Assembly: GCA_934351925.1 (NCBI GenBank)
Contig: CAKRJT010000042.1
Span: 1-19,169 of the forward strand
Direction of reading: 5' to 3'
DNA length: 19,169 bases
DNA from: an uncultured Lachnospiraceae bacterium
GTDB taxonomy: Bacteria > Bacillota > Clostridia > Lachnospirales > Lachnospiraceae
Shown: piece after piece, positions 1-5,616 of the stretch
How positions within the stretch are numbered: the first letter of the stretch is position 1
Layout of the letters: every line of letters begins with the position of its first letter
Program-made: the position numbers and the translations under genes
Notes under the pieces: generated by a model
The model's input: only the letters and a program-made list of their open reading frames with translations
What the model was told of the DNA's origin: nothing
Databases searched by the model: none

Positions 1-109
1 TTAGCTTCTTAACCTAATTTTCTAATTCTATAACACTTCAAAAAGTTGCCTGCCTTAGACAGCTTATTTAAGTGCGCTAATCTATGGCTTTCCTCTACTT
101 TCTTTCACA

Positions 110-436
110 CTAATCGTCCTTTGCAATTGTATAATTCTTAATTGTTGAAAATATATCATCCGAAATGTAACGTAAATCCGCGATATTGATGGAATGATTT
201 TTCATATCAGTTACTCTAATATATGCATGAGAAGTTTTTCTTTCAGAAAAACTTGTTCCTTTTGGCAATCGTTTTCCTCCTTTAACCATTGCAATATCTC
301 TCACACGAGCCCATGCCCACCCCTCCGGCACTTCAAAAGGTATCTCATCCTCAATACATTTCACAGTGCCATACTGAAACTTCTCATAATGCAAATTATT
401 GACACGAGCGAAAATGCACTGTTGCGGAAGACAAAA
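110..436 (-). pseudogene. hsdS: Fragment of type I restriction specificity subunit (HsdS)
   Basis: About 100 codons on the minus strand resemble the start of a target recognition domain of type I restriction-modification S subunits. The tell-tale stretches are VKCIEDEIPFEVPEGWAWAR, followed by a KGGKRLPKG region and a YIRVTDMKN region. HsdS proteins usually exceed 380 residues and choose the DNA target for the HsdM methylase and HsdR nuclease. This piece is cut at both ends: the 5' side runs directly into the copied RNA-terminator hairpin at 433-464 with no start codon or ribosome binding site, and the 3' side stops after IAKDD where the family normally continues. No hsdM or hsdR is in the window. 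Positions 1-109 beyond it show no gene I recognise; a 31-codon open stretch there on the minus strand has no start. The left boundary of the homology near 424-436 is approximate. Confidence 0.75.
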
Positions 437-464
437 AGTGGAGTCCACGCATGGAACTCCACCG
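433..464 (-). repeat. Second copy of the abiF RNA terminator hairpin
   Basis: These 32 bases match 1521-1552 with a single difference (T for C at the sixth base of the internal loop region) and lie in the same orientation, 1088 bases apart. Read on the minus strand it is a hairpin, GTGGAG paired with CTCCAC and an inner CCA paired with TGG around a TGCG loop, followed by five T residues. That is a plausible intrinsic terminator downstream of abiF. Similarity falls off sharply upstream of the hairpin: a GTGCT block is shared but the second stem of the full RNA is not. A weak promoter can be read before it (TCGACA at 526-531, 17-base spacer, TATTGT at 503-508), so a short RNA from this copy is possible. 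Confidence 0.7.
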
Positions 465-553
465 TCTATACGTTTCACAAGCAACACAGCACAAAAATAT
501 GTACAATAACATCGCATGATATGTATGTCGATAAAATTCTAGTTGGCATTAAA

Positions 554-1492
554 TTATAATTTTCTATATCGGCTGATTTTATTCCAGTTAGAAGGAAAAC
601 CCATATTATCAAGAAGATGTTTCTCTGTAAGATGAGGACATTGTTTAAGTACAGTTTTTATAAGCTTTGAAAGAGTAGCTTTAAATTGTTTGAATTCATC
701 ATTGCTTATCAAGTATCGTAAGGCAATTACAACTGCGAATAAATCTTGCTTGCCATAAGCATAGTGATTATTGATTTTTGTAATTTGAAGTTTTTGGTGT
801 AGTAGAGTATCGGGAATTGTCTCATTGATTTTGAATGAAAATAGACGCTCTCCATGCGCACACACATTACGGCATTTGCCAATAATGTTAATAAATTGAT
901 GCAGCTGCTTCTCCGAAATATTTTGGAAGTTTTTACTGATTTTGGTTCGGATATCGGTAGTTGCATATTGGTACATTTTGGAGATCTGTCCAAATGTTAA
1001 CGCATTGGTTGCAACCCATAACGGTACATTGTGATATGCGTTGGCAGAATGCTCAATATAAGCATATTTACTGGGGATAGTAATAGCTTTTTGCAATGAA
1101 TAAGTCAGGCGTATCAAGTCACGATGGTTCTTTTTGGTATGATTGTAATTATTCATATCAAGATACATTGACTGCTGTTCACCATATTTTTCGCAGAAGT
1201 GATAGGAGAACATAGATTTTATATGGCGTTCTACATGAAGAATGTACTTCAGAAATAAAGTACGTAGTTCTTCGTCAAAGTAATAAAAGGCAACTAATTC
1301 CTCAAAAGTAACACCGTGAATATATTTATTTGATGGGGCATGCTTGAAAAGAGATTTGTATCCGCCTATTAGAGAATAGTAGCTGAGTTCTTCCAACTTT
1401 TTAGTGGCATATTCTTGATTGGAAATAGTAAGTTGTTTGTCATATTCAAGAATATGTAACTGCTGTTCATAAGTGAGAAAGTTTTTTGCCAT
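554..1492 (-). CDS. abiF: AbiF/Abi_2-family HEPN protein (abortive-infection type)
   Basis: A 312-residue protein of the Abi_2 (AbiD/AbiF) family. Seen: an N-terminal region with LIGGYKSLF at 41-49, a helical middle with HVERHIKSMF at 86-95, and the HEPN nuclease signature RNVCAH with Arg208 and His213 (R-x4-H). The length is normal for the family and the frame is intact. No membrane segment or signal peptide is visible, so it should act in the cytoplasm. Family members were first found as phage abortive-infection proteins; HEPN domains are usually RNA-cleaving, and AbiF has been described as a toxin held in check by an adjacent structured RNA and as a likely ancestor of Cas13. The start at 1492 is chosen because AGGAAGGA at 1501-1508 sits 8 bases before it; the longer frame to 1540 reads through the RNA terminator. 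Upstream in the same orientation is the RNA gene at 1520-1708. RNA cleavage by this protein is inferred. Confidence 0.88.
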   Translation of the reverse strand: MAKNFLTYEQQLHILEYDKQLTISNQEYATKKLEELSYYSLIGGYKSLFKHAPSNKYIHGVTFEELVAFYYFDEELRTLFLKYILHVERHIKSMFSYHFCEKYGEQQSMYLDMNNYNHTKKNHRDLIRLTYSLQKAITIPSKYAYIEHSANAYHNVPLWVATNALTFGQISKMYQYATTDIRTKISKNFQNISEKQLHQFINIIGKCRNVCAHGERLFSFKINETIPDTLLHQKLQITKINNHYAYGKQDLFAVVIALRYLISNDEFKQFKATLSKLIKTVLKQCPHLTEKHLLDNMGFPSNWNKISRYRKL

Positions 1493-1519
1493 ATAGTATT
1501 TCCTTCCTGAAACAGACAT

Positions 1520-1550
1520 AAAAAAGTGGAGCCCACGCATGGAACTCCAC
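1520..1550 (-). terminator. Intrinsic terminator between the RNA gene and abiF
   Basis: On the minus strand GTGGAG pairs with CTCCAC, with an inner CCA-TGCG-TGG hairpin, followed by six T residues. It ends the structured RNA and forces abiF to depend on read-through, since no separate promoter fits in the 27 bases before the abiF start. Confidence 0.75.
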
Positions 1551-1708
1551 CGGCTACGGGCATCGCAAGTTTCCGTAGCACAACCACTATGAACACTATA
1601 CCATTGATATCCGGTGATGTCAAGCGGTATAGTGTTAGTGGTATTAGTAGTTTATGCGTTTCTATTTGTAATATTCTTATTAACACTCAGAAGATATCTG
1701 AAATGGTT
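1520..1708 (-). ncRNA. Structured RNA upstream of abiF (candidate antitoxin RNA)
   Basis: Between a good minus-strand promoter and abiF lie about 190 bases with no coding frame but dense complementarity. Hairpin 1 pairs 1626-1641 with 1584-1602: a 10-bp ACACTATACC stem, a bulge, then CCACT with AGTGG, closing a 23-base loop. Hairpin 2 pairs GCTACGG at 1553-1559 with CCGTAGC at 1573-1579. Hairpin 3, at 1526-1550 with six T residues, is an intrinsic terminator ending 12 bases before the abiF ribosome binding site. A conserved structured RNA upstream of abiF genes is known from comparative genomics and has been reported as an RNA antitoxin; I match it by position and architecture, not by a covariance model. 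The 5' end is placed about 7 bases after the -10 box and is an estimate. The RNA:toxin ratio would be set by read-through at hairpin 3. Confidence 0.75.
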
Positions 1709-1714
1709 ATAAAC

Positions 1715-1742
1715 ATTATAACACAAAACGAACGTATGTTTA
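1715..1742 (-). promoter_or_regulatory. Promoter of the abiF RNA
   Basis: On the minus strand a perfect -10 box TATAAT (1715-1720) is preceded by a 16-base spacer and TAAACA (1737-1742), four of six matches to the -35 consensus. Transcription would begin near 1708 and run through the structured RNA toward abiF. Confidence 0.65.
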
Positions 1743-1863
1743 CATTTTTTTACAATTCTTTGAAAAACAAATCTCTATGCACATAAGCAGAAACTGGATT
1801 TGAGGCTGGTAAACCAGATATAAATAGATAGCTTGCAGGAGGTGTTGGTAATGCAAATATACA

Positions 1864-1892
1864 TTGAAACCAATAAAGTTTTATGGTAGAAT
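1864..1892 (+). promoter_or_regulatory. Probable promoter of the pyrE-pur operon
   Basis: TTGAAA at 1864-1869, a 17-base spacer, and TAGAAT at 1887-1892 match the vegetative consensus with five of six bases in each box. It is the best plus-strand promoter upstream of pyrE and would give a leader of about 225 bases. Confidence 0.6.
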
Positions 1893-2085
1893 AGGAATGA
1901 CGTTTGAAATCTTTCCTATTTTTATACAAGGAATGAGGAACAAATGGGAAAATCAATTAATAAAAAATACCATTAACAAACAGGGCACTGGAAACCCTAA
2001 AAAGACAGAGAATCTGCAGAAAAGAGATTTTGTTGAGGAATGCTGCCTAAAAGTTTACAGAAAAAGCATTTATGGAATAACAATA

Positions 2086-2100
2086 GCGGCGTAAAGCCGC
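2086..2100 (+). other. Small GC hairpin before the pyrE ribosome binding site
   Basis: GCGGC pairs perfectly with GCCGC across a five-base loop, seven bases before AGGAGG at 2107-2112. There is no T tract after it, so it is not a terminator; it could shape or shield the start of translation. Confidence 0.45.
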
Positions 2101-2124
2101 ATAAACAGGAGGTTTTAGGATACA

Positions 2125-2805
2125 ATGGAACAGTACAAGCAGGAATTTATTGATTTCATGGTAGAGAGCAATGTCTTGAAATTCGGCGATTTTACCTTGA
2201 AGAGCGGCAGAAAGTCTCCATTCTTTATGAATGCGGGAGCCTATGTGACAGGCTCACAGCTTAAGAAATTAGGAGAATATTATGCGAAGGCTATTCACGA
2301 TAACTATGGTGATGACTTTGATGTATTATTCGGACCGGCATACAAGGGAATTCCTATCAGTGTTGTTACAGCAATTGCATATAGTGAATTATACGGCAAG
2401 GAGATTCGCTATTGTTCGGACAGAAAAGAGGAGAAGGACCACGGAGCAGACAAGGGCGGATTCCTTGGAAGCAAGCTTGTTGATGGTGACAGGGTGGTTA
2501 TGATTGAGGATGTCACTACATCAGGAAAGTCCATGGAAGAGACTGTACCTAAGGTAAGAGGAGCAGCCAATGTAGAAATCGTTGGTCTTATGGTGTCACT
2601 TAACCGCATGGAGGTAGGTCTTTCCGGTACGAAGAGCGCGCTTGATGAGATTAAGGAGAAGTACGGCTTTGATGCTAAGGCTATCGTGTCCATGAAAGAG
2701 GTTACGGAATATCTCTACGATAAGCCATGCCATGGGAAAATACTTATTGACGATGAGATAAAGTCAAGAATAGATGCATACTATGAGCAATATGGAGTAA
2801 AATAG
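2125..2805 (+). CDS. pyrE: Orotate phosphoribosyltransferase
   Basis: A 226-residue enzyme that joins orotate to PRPP, giving orotidine monophosphate, the fifth step of pyrimidine synthesis in the cytoplasm. Seen: the PRPP-binding motif MIEDVTTSGKSMEE at 126-139 with the acidic pair Glu128-Asp129, the flexible catalytic loop rich in Lys, Glu and His at about 100-115 (RKEEKDHGADKGG), and the FGPAYKGIP segment at 69-77. Length is normal for clostridial PyrE. The start follows AGGAGG by 12 bases, a little long but the only good site. The gene is first in a run with purE, purM, purN and purD, so one PRPP-consuming pyrimidine step is grouped with purine synthesis. Confidence 0.95.
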   Translation: MEQYKQEFIDFMVESNVLKFGDFTLKSGRKSPFFMNAGAYVTGSQLKKLGEYYAKAIHDNYGDDFDVLFGPAYKGIPISVVTAIAYSELYGKEIRYCSDRKEEKDHGADKGGFLGSKLVDGDRVVMIEDVTTSGKSMEETVPKVRGAANVEIVGLMVSLNRMEVGLSGTKSALDEIKEKYGFDAKAIVSMKEVTEYLYDKPCHGKILIDDEIKSRIDAYYEQYGVK

Positions 2806-2819
2806 TTGGAGGTATCTGC

Positions 2820-2972
2820 ATGAGTGAAAAGCTTTATAAGAGAGTTAAGGGTTCAGGTGCGGCTGCGATAACCACGGGAATTATCACGGTTGTTGCGGGT
2901 GTTGTGTGTGGAATTCTGATGATTGTCACGGGTGCGAAGCTGCTTGCGGCCAAGTCAGACACACTTTTTTAG
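2820..2972 (+). CDS. Small membrane protein of unknown function (50 residues)
   Basis: A short gene beginning 14 bases after the pyrE stop with a proper GGAGG at 2808-2812. The product has a basic N-terminus (EKLYKRVK), then one long hydrophobic segment at about 13-44 rich in Gly, Ala, Val and Ile (for example GIITVVAGVVCGILMIV), which is enough for one membrane span or a tight hairpin, and a short polar tail. The next small membrane protein starts 12 bases after its stop, so the two are probably translated together. I do not recognise a family and do not assign a function. Confidence 0.7.
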   Translation: MSEKLYKRVKGSGAAAITTGIITVVAGVVCGILMIVTGAKLLAAKSDTLF

Positions 2973-2984
2973 GATTATTAGATT

Positions 2985-3296
2985 ATGAAAAAGACAAAGC
3001 TGCGTTTTTCCTATAAGGAATATACAATCGGAGGCGTTCTTTCAGCGGCACTTGCAGTCATATCCGTTATTGTGCTGGGGTACAGCATTATGATGTCCTT
3101 CAAGGCGCGCGGTGAGGGCTCAGCACAGGTGGGAGCGTATGGGCTTGTGTCACTTGTTCTGTCATTTTTTGGAGTGATATTTGGCTTGTTAAGCTACAAG
3201 GAGCAGGATAAACGCTACGGAATATCTTTTTTCGGTACATTTACCAACGGTGTTATTATTGTCATGCTGATATTATTTATATTGGTCGGACTTTAA
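2985..3296 (+). CDS. Small three-helix membrane protein of unknown function
   Basis: A 103-residue protein with a positively charged N-terminus (MKKTKLRFSYKEY) and three predicted membrane helices at about 15-38, 50-70 and 80-102. The loops are short, with a basic loop KEQDKRYG near 72-79, which suggests the N-terminus and that loop share the cytoplasmic side. Its ribosome binding site is weak (AGGAT about 10 bases before the ATG), consistent with translation coupled to the preceding 50-residue gene. It ends 26 bases before purE, inside the operon. Similar short hydrophobic proteins occur widely in Lachnospiraceae as uncharacterised families; I cannot name the function. Confidence 0.75.
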   Translation: MKKTKLRFSYKEYTIGGVLSAALAVISVIVLGYSIMMSFKARGEGSAQVGAYGLVSLVLSFFGVIFGLLSYKEQDKRYGISFFGTFTNGVIIVMLILFILVGL

Positions 3297-3322
3297 AAAA
3301 TTACATATAAAGGAGAACTACA

Positions 3323-3829
3323 ATGGCAAAAGTAGGTATTGTTATGGGAAGTGATTCAGACCTTCCGGTTATGACTAAGGCTGCACAGATGCTTGAGAAA
3401 TTTGGGATTGATTACGAGATTACGATTATTTCGGCTCACAGGATGCCGGATGTATTTTTTGACTATGCTTCTAAGGCTGAGGAGAAGGGAATCAAGTGCA
3501 TCATCGCGGGTGCAGGAGGAGCGGCTCATCTTCCGGGAATGTGTGCGGCAATATTCCCTCTTCCGGTTATCGGTGTTCCGATTCACACTAAGTCTCTTGG
3601 CGGTGTGGATTCTCTCTATTCTATCGTTCAGATGCCAAGTGGTATTCCGGTTGCAACGGTTGCAATAGATGGAGGTGCCAATGCAGGTATTCTCGCTGCT
3701 AAGATTCTTGCAGCATCAGATGCTGAGCTTCTTGCTAAGCTTAAGGCTTATAAAGAAGAGCTGAAGGCAGGCGTCATGGCTAAGAAGGAGAAGATTGAAA
3801 AGACAGGATATGAAGGCTACAACGCATAA
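3323..3829 (+). CDS. purE: 5-(carboxyamino)imidazole ribonucleotide mutase
   Basis: A 168-residue PurE, the enzyme that forms 4-carboxy-aminoimidazole ribonucleotide in purine synthesis. Seen: the substrate-binding start GSDSDLP at 9-15, the SAHRMPD motif with His39, and the AGAGGAAHLPGMCAA loop at about 63-77 followed by PVIGVPIHT and the SIVQMPSGIPVATVAI segment. The AHR motif places it with bacterial class I mutases, which normally act on the product of PurK; no purK is in this window, so it must lie elsewhere or the organism must supply N5-CAIR another way. The start has AAAGGAGA eight bases upstream. Confidence 0.95.
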   Translation: MAKVGIVMGSDSDLPVMTKAAQMLEKFGIDYEITIISAHRMPDVFFDYASKAEEKGIKCIIAGAGGAAHLPGMCAAIFPLPVIGVPIHTKSLGGVDSLYSIVQMPSGIPVATVAIDGGANAGILAAKILAASDAELLAKLKAYKEELKAGVMAKKEKIEKTGYEGYNA

Positions 3830-3896
3830 ATAGATACATATTTACAGCTTTGAGTACAATTTACAACATCATAATACAATAATGGAGGAAAGAAAA

Positions 3897-4928
3897 ATGG
3901 ATTATAAAAATTCCGGAGTAGATATTGAAGCAGGATATAAGTCGGTTGAGCTTATGAAGGAGTATGTAAAGGGAACGATGAGACCGGAGGTATTAGGTGG
4001 CCTTGGCGGATTCTCGGGAGCATTTTCATTGAAGGCAATTAAGGATATGGAAGATCCTGTTTTGTTATCGGGAACAGACGGCTGTGGTACGAAGGTTAAG
4101 CTTGCCATCATTATGGATAAGCATGACACAATAGGTATCGATGCGGTTGCTATGTGTGTTAATGATGTTGCGTGCGCAGGCGGTGAGCCGTTATTTTTCT
4201 TAGACTATATTGCCTGCGGCAAGAACTATCCGGAGAAGATTGCCATGATTGTAAAGGGTGTTGCAGAGGGCTGTAAGATGTCCGAGTGTGCACTTATCGG
4301 TGGTGAGACAGCCGAGCACCCTGGACTTATGCCTGAGGAGGATTATGACCTTGCAGGCTTCTCGGTAGGTGTGATTGACCGCAAGGATATGATTACAGGA
4401 CAGGATATCAAGGACGGAGACACACTTGTTGCCATCGCTTCATCAGGTGTACATTCTAATGGTTTCTCACTTGTCCGCAAGGTATTTGAAAAAGAGCTTA
4501 CTAAGGAAGGCTTAAGTACATATTATGATGAGCTTGGAAAGACACTTGGAGAGGCACTTCTTGAGCCTACAAGAATCTATGTAAAGGCACTCAAGTCTGT
4601 GAAGAAAGCTGGCGTTAAGATTAAGGGCTGCAGCCATATCACAGGCGGTGGTTTCTATGAGAATATTCCGAGAATGCTTCCTGACGGAATCAGAGCTGAG
4701 GTTAAGAAGGACAGCTATGAGCTTCCTGCAATCTTCAAGATGCTTGCCAGAAAGGGAAATATCGAGGAGCAGATGATGTACAACACCTTCAACATGGGTG
4801 TCGGAATGGTTCTTGCGGTAGATCCTGCCGACGCAGATAAGACAATCGCTGCCATCAATGAGGCAGGCGAGAAGGCATTCGTTATCGGAAAGGCTGTTGC
4901 AGGCGAGAAGGGAGTTACCGTATGCTAA
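3897..4928 (+). CDS. purM: Phosphoribosylformylglycinamidine cyclo-ligase (AIR synthetase)
   Basis: A 343-residue PurM, which closes the imidazole ring using ATP to give aminoimidazole ribonucleotide. Seen near the N-terminus: YKNSGVDIEAGYKSVELM, then GGLGGFSGAF, the SGTDGCGTKVKLA strand, the DAVAMCVNDVACAGGEPLFF block typical of the PurM superfamily ATP-binding site, and GGETAEHPGLM. Toward the C-terminus HITGGGFYENIPRMLP is also characteristic. I start at 3897, not at the in-frame ATG at 3882, because GGAGG at 3884-3888 lies eight bases before 3897 and inside the longer version. The end overlaps purN by seven bases, implying translational coupling. Confidence 0.95.
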   Translation: MDYKNSGVDIEAGYKSVELMKEYVKGTMRPEVLGGLGGFSGAFSLKAIKDMEDPVLLSGTDGCGTKVKLAIIMDKHDTIGIDAVAMCVNDVACAGGEPLFFLDYIACGKNYPEKIAMIVKGVAEGCKMSECALIGGETAEHPGLMPEEDYDLAGFSVGVIDRKDMITGQDIKDGDTLVAIASSGVHSNGFSLVRKVFEKELTKEGLSTYYDELGKTLGEALLEPTRIYVKALKSVKKAGVKIKGCSHITGGGFYENIPRMLPDGIRAEVKKDSYELPAIFKMLARKGNIEEQMMYNTFNMGVGMVLAVDPADADKTIAAINEAGEKAFVIGKAVAGEKGVTVC

Positions 4929-5548
4929 GGATTGCGGTGCTTGTATCCGGTGGCGGAACGAATCTCCAGGCTATCATTGACAGTGTCAATTCAGGGAAGA
5001 TACATAACACGGAGATTGCGGTTGTCATAAGCAATAACCGCAAGGCCTATGCCCTTGATAGAGCAAGGAACAACAATATTCCTGCAGAGTGTATATCTCC
5101 TAAGAGCTTCGCGGACAGGGAGGAGTTCCACAGGGCGCTTCTTGCGGCGGTGGATTCATATAAGGTTGACCTTATTGTGCTGGCTGGCTTTCTTGTGGCT
5201 ATCCCTGAGATTATGGTCAAGGCATATACAAACAGAATTATAAATATACATCCATCACTAATACCTTCGTTCTGCGGAAAGGGACACTATGGGCTTCATG
5301 TCCATGAGGCGGCTCTTGGCAGAGGAGTTAAGGTGACAGGTGCAACCGTTCATTTTGTGGATGATGGAACGGACACAGGTCCTATAATTTTACAGAAGCC
5401 TGTTATGATTGAGCAGGATGACACGCCGGAGACACTCCAGAGACGTGTCATGGAGCAGGCTGAATGGGTGATACTTCCTCAGGCTATTGATTTGATAGCA
5501 CGGGGGAAGGTCAAGGTAATTGACGGTAAGACTGTAATTGAACAATGA
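4922..5548 (+). CDS. purN: Phosphoribosylglycinamide formyltransferase
   Basis: A 208-residue PurN that transfers a formyl group from 10-formyltetrahydrofolate to glycinamide ribonucleotide. Seen: the nucleotide-binding start LVSGGGTNLQAI at 7-18, the catalytic Asn108 and His110 within INIHPSLIPSF, and the catalytic Asp151 in HFVDDGTDTGPII, corresponding to the Asn-His-Asp triad of the family. Length is standard. The start codon overlaps the end of purM and has no separate strong ribosome binding site, so it is probably translated by ribosomes finishing purM. Downstream, 68 bases with a strong hairpin separate it from purD. Confidence 0.95.
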   Translation: MLRIAVLVSGGGTNLQAIIDSVNSGKIHNTEIAVVISNNRKAYALDRARNNNIPAECISPKSFADREEFHRALLAAVDSYKVDLIVLAGFLVAIPEIMVKAYTNRIINIHPSLIPSFCGKGHYGLHVHEAALGRGVKVTGATVHFVDDGTDTGPIILQKPVMIEQDDTPETLQRRVMEQAEWVILPQAIDLIARGKVKVIDGKTVIEQ

Positions 5549-5557
5549 TAAAATGTG

Positions 5558-5583
5558 CTGTCCGGACAAGAGGTGCCGGACAG
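5558..5583 (+). other. Hairpin between purN and purD
   Basis: CTGTCCGG pairs perfectly with CCGGACAG across a 10-base loop. No T tract follows, so complete termination is unlikely. It may protect the upstream message from 3' exonucleases or lower the amount of purD message. Confidence 0.55.
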
Positions 5584-5616
5584 TATTGCTAAAGTTTCAG
5601 ACAGAAAGGAACAGTT

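Larger units (their letters stand above)
1743..2124 (+). other. Intergenic region: junction of defence island and pyrE leader
   Basis: No convincing gene lies between the abiF RNA promoter and pyrE. Contents seen: an AGGAGG-preceded 12-codon frame at 1851-1889, a promoter at 1864-1892, an untranslated leader of roughly 225 bases, and a small GC hairpin at 2086-2100. The stretch is AT-rich like the defence island and unlike the pyrE gene. The 76-codon frame over the leader begins with TTG, has no ribosome binding site and no recognisable sequence. I found no purine, PRPP or T-box riboswitch pattern and no PyrR-type site by eye. Confidence 0.6.

Noticed and set aside
194..559. Plus-strand open frame of 121 codons opposite the hsdS fragment
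   Set aside because: It is antisense to the recognisable HsdS sequence, has no ribosome binding site and shows no family pattern.
1493..1540. Longer abiF version starting 16 codons upstream
   Set aside because: It would translate the RNA terminator hairpin and has no ribosome binding site; the ATG at 1492 has a good one.
433..1552. CRISPR-like reading of the two 32-base repeats
   Set aside because: Only two copies, about 1.1 kb apart with a whole gene between; the repeat is a terminator hairpin.
1864..2094. 76-codon frame upstream of pyrE
   Set aside because: It starts with TTG inside a promoter, has no ribosome binding site, and the sequence is low-complexity in character with no recognisable motif.
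1899..2124. Riboswitch in the pyrE leader
   Set aside because: The leader is long enough, but I see no purine, PRPP or T-box consensus, only a weak stem and a small GC hairpin.
5558..5583. Terminator between purN and purD
   Set aside because: The stem is strong but no T tract follows and purD clearly continues the pathway, so I list it only as a hairpin.
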